From Pirellulales bacterium (GTDB taxonomy: Bacteria; Planctomycetota; Planctomycetia; Pirellulales; DATAWG01), in assembly GCA_035939775.1 (NCBI GenBank), contig DASZFO010000292.1, positions 1-43,800 of the forward strand: DNA of 43,800 nt, written 5' to 3'. The translations under genes and the position numbers were made by a program. Shown here one piece after another: positions 29,984 to 37,090 of this stretch; position 1 is the first letter of the stretch; every line of letters starts with the position of its first letter. The notes under the pieces were generated by a model, which did not search any database, was not told the DNA's origin, and saw only the letters and a program-made list of their open reading frames with translations.

Positions 29984-31315
29984 ATGACGCGGAACGCCGC
30001 CCCAATCCATTCCGCGCTGGCCCCTTTTCAGTGGCCCGATTTCCGCCGCCTCTTCGCGGCCACCGCGTGCGCGACGTTCGCCAGCCGCGCGCTTGCCGTC
30101 GTGCTCGGTTATCGCGTCTACGCGCTGACCAATAGCACGCTCGCCCTCGGCGGCTTGGGGCTCGTCGAAGCGATCCCCTCGATCTCGCTGGCCCTCTATG
30201 GCGGGCACATCGCCGATCGGCGCGACCGGCGCTCGATCCTCCGCCTCACGCTCGCCGCGCTGGCGGTCTGCGCGATCGGACTTGCCGTGCTCGAGCAGAT
30301 CGACGCCGGGCGGGTACAGTTATTCTTCCTCTACGCCGTGGTGTTCATCGCTGGCATTGCCCGTGGATTTGCCGAGCCGGCCGCGGGCGCTCTCGAGCCG
30401 CAACTCGTGCCACGCGATTTGCTGATCAACTCGTCGACGTTGATGGCGACCTGTTGGCTCATCGGGGCGATCATCGGCCCGTTGGCCGCCGGAGTCGCTT
30501 TCGCCACTCTGGGCGCCGCCTGGACGTTCGTCGGCATTGCGCTGCTCTATCTACTGGCTTGGCTCTCGATCCTGCGAATCCGTCCGCGGCCGATCCCCGC
30601 GGCGCCGCCCGGCGAATCGGTTTGGGAAAGCGTAGCGACCGGCGTTCGTTATGTGTTTGGCGACCAGGTGCTGTTCGGTTCGATGTCGCTCGATTTGTTC
30701 GCGGTGCTGTTCGGCGGCGTGATCGCACTCTTGCCGGTGTTCGCCCACGATATCCTCTTCGTCGGGCCGATCGGCCTGGGCGTACTCAACGCCGCGCCGA
30801 CGACCGGGGCGCTCCTGACGATGCTCTGGGCCACACGGCATCCGCCGGTAAAGCACGCCGGGCGAAACTTGTTTCTTGCGGTCGCGGCCTTCGGGGTCAC
30901 GATGATCGTGTTCGCGCTCTCGAAATCGATGGCGCTCTCGGTCGCGATGTTGTTTCTCAGCGGCGTGTTCGACGGCGTCAGCGTCATCATCCGCCGCTCG
31001 ATCGTGCGGCTGCTGTCGCCGGAGCATCTCCGCGGGCGAATCGCGGCGGTGAACATGATCTTCGTCGGCTCGTCGAACGAATTCGGCGCCCTGGAAAGCG
31101 GCGTCGCCGCCACGCTGCTGGGCACGGTCCCCTCAGTCTGGGCCGGCGGCGTGGTCACGCTCCTCATCGTCGCCACCGCCGCCGCGCTCGCTCCCAAACT
31201 CCGGCGACTCAGCCTCGATCCGCACAGTGTTATCGAACGCGACGCTCAGGTGGACGATGCCATCGACGAAGACGAAGCGCCAGCGGCAAATACCGCCAGC
31301 GAAGGCGCGCCATGA
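29984..31315 (+). CDS. MFS transporter, EntS-like
   Basis: 443 residues with about 11-12 hydrophobic helices. The start PFQWPDFRRLFAATACATFASRALAVVLGYRVY is typical of the MFS_3 (enterobactin exporter-like) group; the conserved loop 2-3 GGHIADRRDRRSI is intact. The later loop HLRGRIAAVNMIFVGSSNEFGALESG is also diagnostic. Substrate is unknown; likely an exporter. The last 35 residues are acidic and hydrophilic. I see no Shine-Dalgarno directly upstream of the ATG. No siderophore genes lie beside it. Confidence 0.87.
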   Translation: MTRNAAPIHSALAPFQWPDFRRLFAATACATFASRALAVVLGYRVYALTNSTLALGGLGLVEAIPSISLALYGGHIADRRDRRSILRLTLAALAVCAIGLAVLEQIDAGRVQLFFLYAVVFIAGIARGFAEPAAGALEPQLVPRDLLINSSTLMATCWLIGAIIGPLAAGVAFATLGAAWTFVGIALLYLLAWLSILRIRPRPIPAAPPGESVWESVATGVRYVFGDQVLFGSMSLDLFAVLFGGVIALLPVFAHDILFVGPIGLGVLNAAPTTGALLTMLWATRHPPVKHAGRNLFLAVAAFGVTMIVFALSKSMALSVAMLFLSGVFDGVSVIIRRSIVRLLSPEHLRGRIAAVNMIFVGSSNEFGALESGVAATLLGTVPSVWAGGVVTLLIVATAAALAPKLRRLSLDPHSVIERDAQVDDAIDEDEAPAANTASEGAP

Positions 31316-31360
31316 ACTGCCAGGTGATCCGTGAACTGCCGCGGTTTACCTCCGCAATTC

Positions 31361-31398
31361 TCTCCCTCGCCCTCGATGGGAGTGGGCCGGGGTGAGGG
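31361..31398. repeat. CTCCCTCGCCC...GGGTGAGGG repeat, copy 3
   Basis: Hairpin repeat of the 21391 and 29004 family. It abuts the TPR remnant. Confidence 0.55.
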
Positions 31399-31408
31399 TG
31401 TCAGGCGA

Positions 31409-31564
31409 GCCAAAGGAGATTTCGCCTCCGCCGTCAAATGGCACACCCAGGCCCTCGAACGGACTCTGACCGTCGATTCAGACAAGAAGCCCGCCGATCT
31501 CCACGCCCGCTTGGAACTGTTTCAAGCCGCCAAGCCATACCGCGATTCGCCGATTGGGAAGTGA
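31409..31564 (+). pseudogene. Remnant of a TPR protein C-terminus
   Basis: The frame encodes AKGDFASAVKWHTQALE ... ADLHARLELFQAAKPYRD and ends in a stop. This is the typical final TPR helix pair of a family of large planctomycete proteins (GDF-SAVKWQ-KA ... RL-LYQ-KKPYR). No upstream part of such a protein is in the preceding sequence, which is a hairpin repeat followed by the MFS gene. It is therefore read as the surviving 3' end of a lost gene, not a functional small protein. Confidence 0.55.
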
Positions 31565-31862
31565 TGCGGATGAGGTTCCCTTTGAGGCGCGTGAAGAGGA
31601 AGCAGTTCGCAGGGTCGGGATGCCGTCGTCCGATTCTCCCGTGCGCAACCGCGGCCGTTCCCGACATTCAATTCGATCGTCCAACTCTGAACTATTCTCG
31701 ATGCGCATCGAAAGGGTCGGTTTCAAAGTTTCAGCCCCGTCACGGCCCGGCTGGCCAGTTGGGATCTGGGTCTCGGCCTTCTCACAGAGCTCGCTCAGTG
31801 GGGCGTTTCCGCGACCTGCTTACGCCGATGTCGTTCCGCGATTTATCTGTATCGGTACTTCG

Positions 31863-32797
31863 CTAGCCACCACCTTCGAGTTCTTCGTCGAAGTAATCGG
31901 AATCAATGCGCTTCAGGGCATATTGACGGGTCGTAGTAACACCAACCCCGAAGTCAATCATCAGCTCTGCCAGCCGCTGCCCGTCGATTAAAACGATGCG
32001 TCTCTCGATTCGATCCACATAGTCGCGGGAGTCCTTGCTGAATCTAGAAGTGGTAATCAGCACACCTTTCTTGGCGCGATACGCTTCCATGCTGCCCGCA
32101 AAAGCCTGAACGACAGGCCGTCCGACCTGATTGTCTCGCCAGCGCTTTGCGTGGATGCACACGACATCCAATCCGAGGCGGTCCTCGTTGATGATTCCAT
32201 CAATGCCCTCGTCGCCCGATTTGCCAATCGTTTTTCCAGCGTCGTCAATTGATCCACCGTAGCCCATCGCAACGAGAAGTTCGACGACCAACCGTTAAAA
32301 AAACTCGGAGAGCTCGTTTTGACCTGCTCAAGCAAGTCGTCGGCAAGGGCGGTGCGCAGATCGTGATAGGCAGACTCGAGTGCCTCTTCCGGTGTCGCGT
32401 CTTGACCAGCACTGTTCGTTTGTTCGCCGACGATCTCGTCTGCCGATTTCGATTTGAATCTCGCGAATTCCACAAATGCCGGAAACTGCATGAGGAATCG
32501 AGCAGTGACGGCTTCGGGCGGATGTTCCAAAACTGATCGCCCAGCTTGGCTAACCCGAATGATGCCCCGCCGAACCGATTCAAGTAGTCCAGCCTTCAAA
32601 AGATAGGTTCGACCCCACCCGACTCGGATTGCGATAACGGTCTGTTGTCCGCTCGGAAGACGCTTTTGACGTTCTTCATCAGGCAAGCCGAGTTCCCCCG
32701 AAATTCCCCGTACCAAGTCTTTCATGCGATGCTCGTGATCATCGGCAACGGCCCGCAGTAACGGCAGCATCAGCCCTTCGTAATCAGGAATTGCCAT
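31863..32797 (-). pseudogene. mrr: Mrr-type restriction endonuclease, frameshifted
   Basis: The N-terminal part from ATG 32797 (MAIPDYEGLMLPLLRAVAD, winged-helix; then SRAGRSVLE-like and FARFKSKS) runs to SPSFF near 32300. The catalytic part continues in another frame with LVVELLVAMGYGGSIDDAGKTIGKSGDEGIDGII and IHAKRW...VLITTSRFSKDSRDYVDRI...VLIDGQRLAELMIDFGVGV. A stretch of seven T in the sense strand at 32297-32303 marks the break: one base is missing between SFF and RLVVELL, and a TAA lies in the second frame just before it, so programmed slippage would not rescue it. The catalytic QAK is HAK here. It was probably a type IV enzyme against modified DNA. Confidence 0.85.
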
Positions 32798-32969
32798 ACT
32801 GCCGTAACCTCGCTCAAGATCGTGAAATCGGAGACCCACGGACGCTTGCTTCAAGCCGCCAGTCTAGCCGCTGCGATGGAAGCTGCAAGTCGAGGCGAGG
32901 CTCCCCGACATCGCTGATGGAAGCAGTCCGCCCTATAATGCGCGCACTTCGCAGAAGTAAACCATCCAC

Positions 32970-32990
32970 GCCGGATTTGTTAGGCGCTCT
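32970..32990 (+). repeat. Solo terminal half of the palindromic element
   Basis: GCCGGATTTGTTAGGCGCTC and one more base match the right terminus of copy E, but neither the 13-bp palindromes nor the left end are present. It lies 12 bp before the start of the Xre gene, between a TATAAT at 32934-32939 and the ribosome binding site. Confidence 0.6.
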
Positions 32991-33002
32991 ATGGGAGGAT
33001 GC

Positions 33003-33389
33003 ATGATCGGACTGCAACGCATTGAAGTGGCCGGGCAACGGTTTGTGTTGTTGCCGGAAGGGGAATACGACCGGCTCTGTTCGCGGGCTGGGGAAGCCGT
33101 GCCGTTTACCGACGACGATTTGCCCCCGCTGCCAAGGCCCAACAAAGACGGGAGTTTTCCGGCCGTGGAGTACGCGCGGATTTCTTTGGCCCGCGACATC
33201 ATTCGCGACCGCCGCGCCGCCGGGCTGACGCAGCAGCAGTTGGCCGATTTGGTCGGCGCGCGCCAGGAAACTATTTCACGGATCGAAACCGGCAAGCACA
33301 CGGCGTCAGTCACGCTGGTCGACAAAATCGACCGCGCGCTGCGCAAGGCGCTGGCCAAGCGCCAGCAACTTGACAAGTTTCGCAAATAA
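33003..33389 (+). CDS. Xre-family antitoxin without its toxin
   Basis: 128 residues from ATG 33003 (GGGAGGA upstream; an ATG at 32991 is less likely). The N-terminal IEVAGQRFVLLPEGEYDRL, acidic DDDLPPLPRP and C-terminal HTH (RDIIRDRRAAGLTQQQLADLVGARQETISRIETGKHTAS) match the antitoxin at 20695-21066 along the whole length. That paralogue follows a RelE toxin by 3 bp; here no toxin gene precedes it, only a stretch with a solo element end and a decayed mrr gene on the other strand. It could protect against the related RelE toxin or be a lone regulator. TATAAT at 32934 may be its -10 box. Confidence 0.88.
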   Translation: MIGLQRIEVAGQRFVLLPEGEYDRLCSRAGEAVPFTDDDLPPLPRPNKDGSFPAVEYARISLARDIIRDRRAAGLTQQQLADLVGARQETISRIETGKHTASVTLVDKIDRALRKALAKRQQLDKFRK

Positions 33390-33412
33390 CGTAAATAATT
33401 ACGTAATATGCG
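33381..33412. promoter_or_regulatory. 32-bp AT-rich palindrome over the wHTH-NTase start (operator)
   Basis: CGCAAATAACGTAA (33381-33394) pairs with TTACGTAATATGCG (33399-33412) at 12 of 14 positions around a 4-bp centre; the inner six-base arms ACGTAA/TTACGT are perfect. It overlaps the Xre stop and the start codon of the next gene, and is AT-rich in a GC-rich genome. An autoregulatory site for the winged-helix protein or for Xre is the likely reading. Confidence 0.6.
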
Positions 33413-34007
33413 AAATATCCGAGCGCTCGATGCTCTGCTTCCGAAAACGCGCCAGGGAATCTTGGCGGCGATACTCGTGCGGCCGGAGAAGGCGTGGTAC
33501 GTCTCCGAATTGGCGCGCCGCATGGGCGTGCCTTCGTCGAGCCTGCAACGAGAACTGCAACAGCTCAGCGAGGCAGGTATCCTCAAAGTGCAACGGCAAG
33601 GACGGATGGCCTATTACCGGGCCAATACAGGCTCGCCTCTATTTCCCGAACTCCGCGGCTTGCTGCTGAAGACGGCCGGGTTGGTGGATGTGTTGGCCGA
33701 CGCTTTGAAGCCGCTCGCCGCAAAGCTGCGGATCGTTTTTGTGTATGGCTCGATCGCCAGCGGCAAGGAGCAAAGCGACAGCGATATCGACCTGATGGTC
33801 GTTGGCACCGTGCCGCCCGCGGAGTTGGCAGTGCCGTTGCGTCGCGCGCGCGAGTCGCTGGGCCGGGAGATCAATTCCACCGTTTACTCGCCCGCGGAAT
33901 TCGCCAAGAAACGGGCGACGAAAGATCATTTCCTGACGCGGGTGTTGGACAAGCCCAAGCTGTTTGTGTTAGGCAATAGGGATGAGCTGGGCGAAGCTGC
34001 TGTCTGA
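33408..34007 (+). CDS. Winged-helix plus nucleotidyltransferase (MNT) protein
   Basis: 199 residues. The first 80 or so form a winged helix (RQGILAAILVRPEKAWYVSELARRMGVPSSSLQRELQQLSEAGILKVQRQG). The rest is a minimal nucleotidyltransferase with the catalytic motif GSIASGKEQSDSDIDLMV (about residues 114-131) and a later acid region. MNT proteins pair with HEPN proteins and AMPylate or otherwise silence them. The next gene, which overlaps by 26 bp, is such a HEPN protein. The start codon lies inside a 32-bp palindrome and lacks a visible ribosome binding site. It could also represses its own operon. Confidence 0.87.
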   Translation: MRNIRALDALLPKTRQGILAAILVRPEKAWYVSELARRMGVPSSSLQRELQQLSEAGILKVQRQGRMAYYRANTGSPLFPELRGLLLKTAGLVDVLADALKPLAAKLRIVFVYGSIASGKEQSDSDIDLMVVGTVPPAELAVPLRRARESLGREINSTVYSPAEFAKKRATKDHFLTRVLDKPKLFVLGNRDELGEAAV

Positions 34008-34419
34008 CAACCGCGTGACCCGCATCCCGCCGAGCAAGGCGGAACTGGATAATCTGCGCTCGATCGTAACGCGGAGCCTTAAAGACGTGACGGCGGCAGG
34101 CCTTTCGGCCGATGCACGATTCATCATGGCTTACGACGCCGCACGAACGCTCTCCTTGATGATCGTGCGGGCCGCAGGCTATCGTCCCAGGTCGGTCGGC
34201 GGGCATTACAACACCTTCCTAGCGCTGGAAGCGGCTGACCCAGCTTTCGCGGCGCTATCGGCCTATTTCGACGGCTGCCGGATGAAACGCAACGATTGCG
34301 AGTATGACTTCGCCGGAGGCATCAGCGACACCGAGGCGGCTGGCCTACTCAAGACGGTTCAACAGTTCGCGATTGACGCCGAAGCGTGGGTGAAGGCCCA
34401 CCACCCGAAAATGACCTGA
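33982..34419 (+). CDS. HEPN-domain protein, putative toxin of an HEPN-MNT pair
   Basis: 145 residues, overlapping the MNT gene by 26 bp. It is all-helical, with the ALSAYFDGCRMKRNDCEYDFAGG segment carrying the R-x-x-R-N-x-x-x-Y-D pattern of minimal HEPN domains, a ribonuclease centre. YDAARTLSLMIVRAAGYRP and GGHYNTFLALEA are the preceding helices. The motif keeps Arg and Tyr; an Asn replaces the His in some RX4-6H members, which is common in this branch. With the wHTH-MNT it would form a toxin-antitoxin or abortive-infection pair. tRNA-Met follows on the other strand. Confidence 0.85.
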   Translation: MSWAKLLSDNRVTRIPPSKAELDNLRSIVTRSLKDVTAAGLSADARFIMAYDAARTLSLMIVRAAGYRPRSVGGHYNTFLALEAADPAFAALSAYFDGCRMKRNDCEYDFAGGISDTEAAGLLKTVQQFAIDAEAWVKAHHPKMT

Positions 34420-34457
34420 CTGGCAAGCGCACATTTGAGCGTCAGGGAGAAAACGAG

Positions 34458-34531
34458 TAGCGGCGACTGGACTCGAACCAGTGACACACGGCTTATGAAG
34501 CCGTTGCTCTAACCAACTGAGCTACGCCGCC
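34458..34531 (-). tRNA. tRNA-Met (CAU)
   Basis: 74 nt on the minus strand. Acceptor stem GGCGGCG/CGCCGCT with one G-U pair, D arm GTAGCTCAGTTGGTTAGAGC, anticodon loop TTCATAA (anticodon CAT), T arm CTGG-TTCGAGT-CCAG. CCA is not encoded. It looks like an elongator tRNA-Met; a tRNA-Ile with a modified CAU cannot be fully excluded. Confidence 0.93.
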
Positions 34532-34738
34532 AAGCAAGAAAAACGACTTGAAAATCAAGCGTATCAAAACCGCCACCGCCGACAAGCCCTGGAGACGCAA
34601 CCGAGCGGCAGGGTTGGCTCGCGCCGCATGCCGAATCGGCGAAGACACTTTAGCCGGTGCCGCGCGGAGATGGGCCGGGCTACCCCGCGGAGCCTTTCCA
34701 AAGCGGATGACCGGTCCCTGAACGGATTCCGCAATTTG

Positions 34739-34766
34739 TTGACACCCCTGAAATTGAGGGTACAAT
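34739..34766 (+). promoter_or_regulatory. Sigma-70 promoter for the PEP-CTERM gene
   Basis: TTGACA at 34739-34744 and TACAAT at 34761-34766 with a 16-bp spacer, the best promoter match in the window. The gene starts 190 bp later, so palindromic element copy D lies within its 5' leader RNA. Confidence 0.65.
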
Positions 34767-34803
34767 CTCGCCAAGATTGGCGTTGCGCGGTGGCCTTAGG
34801 GCC

Positions 34804-34925
34804 ACGGCAAAGGGGCAATCCCCAGTTTTGTTCCGCCGGCCATCGCGGCGATGGTGCCAGCGCAAAATGTGGGCACTCCCCGCCACGGCGGATGTTCCAC
34901 CCAGCGGATTTGTGAGAGGTTCTTA
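34804..34925 (+). repeat. Palindromic element copy D (degenerate, 5' leader)
   Basis: GGGGCAATCCCC at 34812-34823 and a GGGCACTCCCC block near 34871 replace the 13-bp palindromes, and the inner CCATCGCGGCGATGG hairpin is perfect. The right end GCGGATTTGTGAGAGGTTCT resembles that of copy E; the left terminus is not recognisable. Confidence 0.75.
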
Positions 34926-34954
34926 AGTCAGCGCCCGATTCAAAGGAAGTTATC

Positions 34955-36028
34955 ATGAAGCGTCTTCCGCGCGCCTTGTCATCGCACTGGCGGATAGCGA
35001 TCGCACTCGCGCCAGTTATGTTGGCGCTTTCGGCGGCGCCGTTGCCGGCCGGCTTCATCGGTTGGACGTATTCCGTGGCCAGCGACGGGCTTTCCAGCCA
35101 AATTTCCCGCACGACTAACGGCGGGACGAATTGGTCGGTTCAAGAGAACGCCAGCGGTCATCTCCAGTCCCTTGCCTTTTCCGATACGCTGCACGGCTGG
35201 GCAGGGATTAACGGTTCTTCGAGCCTCCTGCACACGACCGACGGAGGCGTTTCGTGGACGTCGGTGAGCACGGGCGTGGGGACTGTCGGCTTCCTGGGGA
35301 TTTCCGCGCTCGATGCACAGAATGTCTGGGCCATCGGCTTCGGATCGGCGCTCGCGCACACGTCGAACGGTGGCGCGACCTGGTCCGCTCAGTCGCCGCA
35401 GCCCAACGGCAATGGAAACTTTTACAGCGTGCAATTCCTCAATTCCCTGGATGGTTGGCTCGTGGGAGACAAGGCGATCCAGCATTCGACCGACGGGGGC
35501 CAAACCTGGAACGTTCAACTGAGCAGCACGTCGTTTCACGGCTTGTTTTTCGACGATCTGTCCAACGGCTGGGCGATCGGCGCAAATAATGCGCTTTTTC
35601 ACACGAGCAACGGTGGCGCGGCTTGGGCCTTTCAATCCACCGGCTTGACCGCGACCGCGAACCTCGAGGGCATCTTTTTCACTAGCCCGAATATCGGCTG
35701 GCTCGTGACCGCGGGCGGTCAGATCTTGCATACGACGAACGGCGGCGCCAATTGGGCGACTCAATTCACCGGCGCCAATGCGCTGCTCGGCGTGAGCTTC
35801 GTCGACTCTCTGAATGGGTGGGCGGTCGGCCTGAACAGCACCGTCCTGCACACCGCCGATGGCGGCGCCAGTTGGAACCCGCAAAGCCCTGGGACGGTCG
35901 ATCCGTTCATCGACGCAGTTGTCTTTCCGGCGTCGGCGGTGCCCGAGCCTACGTCGCTGTTACTGATGGGCCTGGGGATTGTCATCGGCGGTCTGACATA
36001 CGTGGGTCGGGCGCATCGGCGAAGTTGA
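34955..36028 (+). CDS. YCF48/BNR-repeat beta-propeller with PEP-CTERM sorting signal
   Basis: 357 residues, ATG preceded by AAAGGAAG. An N-terminal signal peptide (residues 12-32) is followed by seven repeats of the form H-T-x-x-G-G-x-x-W (from RTTNGGTNW to HTADGGASW), which fits a seven-bladed YCF48-like propeller. The C-terminus VPEPTSLLLMGLGIVIGGLT then YVGRAHRRS is a textbook PEP-CTERM tail: PEP motif, TM helix, basic end, expected to be cut by an exosortase. No exosortase gene is in the window. It is likely a secreted or surface protein, maybe linked to exopolysaccharide. A strong promoter lies upstream. Confidence 0.93.
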   Translation: MKRLPRALSSHWRIAIALAPVMLALSAAPLPAGFIGWTYSVASDGLSSQISRTTNGGTNWSVQENASGHLQSLAFSDTLHGWAGINGSSSLLHTTDGGVSWTSVSTGVGTVGFLGISALDAQNVWAIGFGSALAHTSNGGATWSAQSPQPNGNGNFYSVQFLNSLDGWLVGDKAIQHSTDGGQTWNVQLSSTSFHGLFFDDLSNGWAIGANNALFHTSNGGAAWAFQSTGLTATANLEGIFFTSPNIGWLVTAGGQILHTTNGGANWATQFTGANALLGVSFVDSLNGWAVGLNSTVLHTADGGASWNPQSPGTVDPFIDAVVFPASAVPEPTSLLLMGLGIVIGGLTYVGRAHRRS

Positions 36029-36036
36029 GGGGGATC

Positions 36037-36855
36037 GTGGACGATCGACCGAAGCGCGCCTCGCGCGGGCTGCCGTTGTCGCTTCGCTGGGGAGCGTTTC
36101 TATTCACGGCGGCGTTTCCAAGCATATTCACCTGGGTCTACTTCGTGGTGTTGGACGGAAGCGCGCCCTGGGTGCAGCAAGCAGCTTGGTTGACCGGGAA
36201 GTTGATTCAATTTGGATTTCCGCTGACGTGGGTACTATTCGAGAACATTCGAAAACCGCCTGCGGAGAGGGGGACAGTCCCCGTTTTCTCCGCGGACTCC
36301 GAAAAGGGGGACAGTCCCCGGCGGTTTTTGCAGCGGTTGCGTCTGCCGGCGGCGACTCGCCGCGGAATGATGCTCGGTTTGGGAATGGGCGCGGCGGTGG
36401 CGGGAATCATGTTGGCCGCGTATTTTGGAGGGCTTGCTCATTCCGATTTTTTCGCTCATGCGGCGGAGGTACTGCGGAATAAGCTGCCGGCGTTTGGAAT
36501 CGATAGCCCGAGCAGAATGATTGCGCTGGGAGTCTTCTATTCGGCGATCCATTCCTTGCTGGAGGAATACTACTGGCGGTGGTTCGTGTTCGGGCAATTG
36601 CGGCGGCTCGTTCCGCTGCCGGCGGCGGTCGTTGTGTCGAGCCTCGCGTTCATGGGGCATCATGTCATCGTGCTCTCGATCTACTTATCGTGGCCGGGGA
36701 CGGCGGCGGCTTCGGGCTGCGTGGCGGTCGGCGGAGCGTTGTGGGCCTGGCTCTATCAGCGAAGCGGATCGCTTTATGCTCCGTGGGTTAGCCATCTACT
36801 CATCGACGCGGCCATCTTCGCCATCGGATATGAGATGGTCTTCGCGCCGCGATGA
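36037..36855 (+). CDS. CPBP intramembrane protease with in-frame repeat insertion
   Basis: 272 residues from GTG 36037, chosen because GAGGGGGA lies before it and the frame upstream is antisense-like. The CPBP/Rce1 motifs are EEYYWR (Glu176, Glu177, Arg181), FMGHHV (His208/209) and HLLIDAAIF (His253), the expected zinc and active-site residues; about seven hydrophobic helices surround them. Residues about 72-98 are encoded by palindromic element copy F (36251-36329) and fall in the loop after the second or third helix, so the protein probably still folds. Function may be cleavage of prenylated or membrane-bound substrates. It follows the propeller gene by 8 bp. Confidence 0.85.
   Translation: MDDRPKRASRGLPLSLRWGAFLFTAAFPSIFTWVYFVVLDGSAPWVQQAAWLTGKLIQFGFPLTWVLFENIRKPPAERGTVPVFSADSEKGDSPRRFLQRLRLPAATRRGMMLGLGMGAAVAGIMLAAYFGGLAHSDFFAHAAEVLRNKLPAFGIDSPSRMIALGVFYSAIHSLLEEYYWRWFVFGQLRRLVPLPAAVVVSSLAFMGHHVIVLSIYLSWPGTAAASGCVAVGGALWAWLYQRSGSLYAPWVSHLLIDAAIFAIGYEMVFAPR
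36251..36329 (+). repeat. Palindromic element copy F (inside CPBP gene, shortened)
   Basis: GAAAACCGCC and GGCGGTTTTT at the ends enclose two GGGGACAGTCCCC blocks; the inner hairpin is reduced, so this copy is about 79 bp. Its left half equals the sense orientation of copy A, but the CPBP gene reads it in a different frame. Confidence 0.85.
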
Positions 36856-36934
36856 GCCGCGCAGTGAATCGTGCGACGCGGGCCGCCACAGTTGTCTATT
36901 CCTCCGCTTTGGCGTAGCATGGGACCGGTTGGTA

Positions 36935-37054
36935 AGAGCGCCTAACAGACCCGGCTGGGAGAAGGGGACAGTCCCCGTTTTGCTCCGCCGACCATCGCGG
37001 CGATGGTGCCCGCGCAAAAGGGGGACGGTCCCCGCCGGATTTGTTAGACGTTCT
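36935..37054 (+). repeat. Palindromic element copy E (before proC)
   Basis: Ends AGAGCGCCTAACAGACCCGG and its imperfect complement enclose GGGGACAGTCCCC at 36964-36976 and GGGGACGGTCCCC at 37021-37033, with a perfect ACCATCGCGGCGATGGT in the middle. It lies 36 bp before the proC start. Confidence 0.9.
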
Positions 37055-37090
37055 GAGGACGATACTCCGCGCGAACGGCCGGATTTGCAG

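Larger units (their letters stand above)
31316..31862. other. Intergenic, 547 bp, with a gene remnant
   Basis: Holds one dispersed hairpin repeat and the decayed 3' end of a TPR gene, described separately. From 31565 to 31862 I see no feature. Confidence 0.5.
34532..34954. other. Intergenic, 423 bp, with promoter and degenerate element
   Basis: Holds a good sigma-70-like promoter and palindromic element copy D, described separately. From 34532 to 34735 nothing more can be named. Confidence 0.5.

Noticed and set aside
32291-32310. Programmed -1 frameshift at the T tract in mrr
   Set aside because: A TAA lies in the second frame just after the tract, so slipping there would end translation. 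Loss of one base fits better.
36521-37090. Long open frame making a 190-residue extension of ProC
   Set aside because: It runs out of frame through the CPBP protease gene and then through palindromic element E. ProC is complete from 37091.
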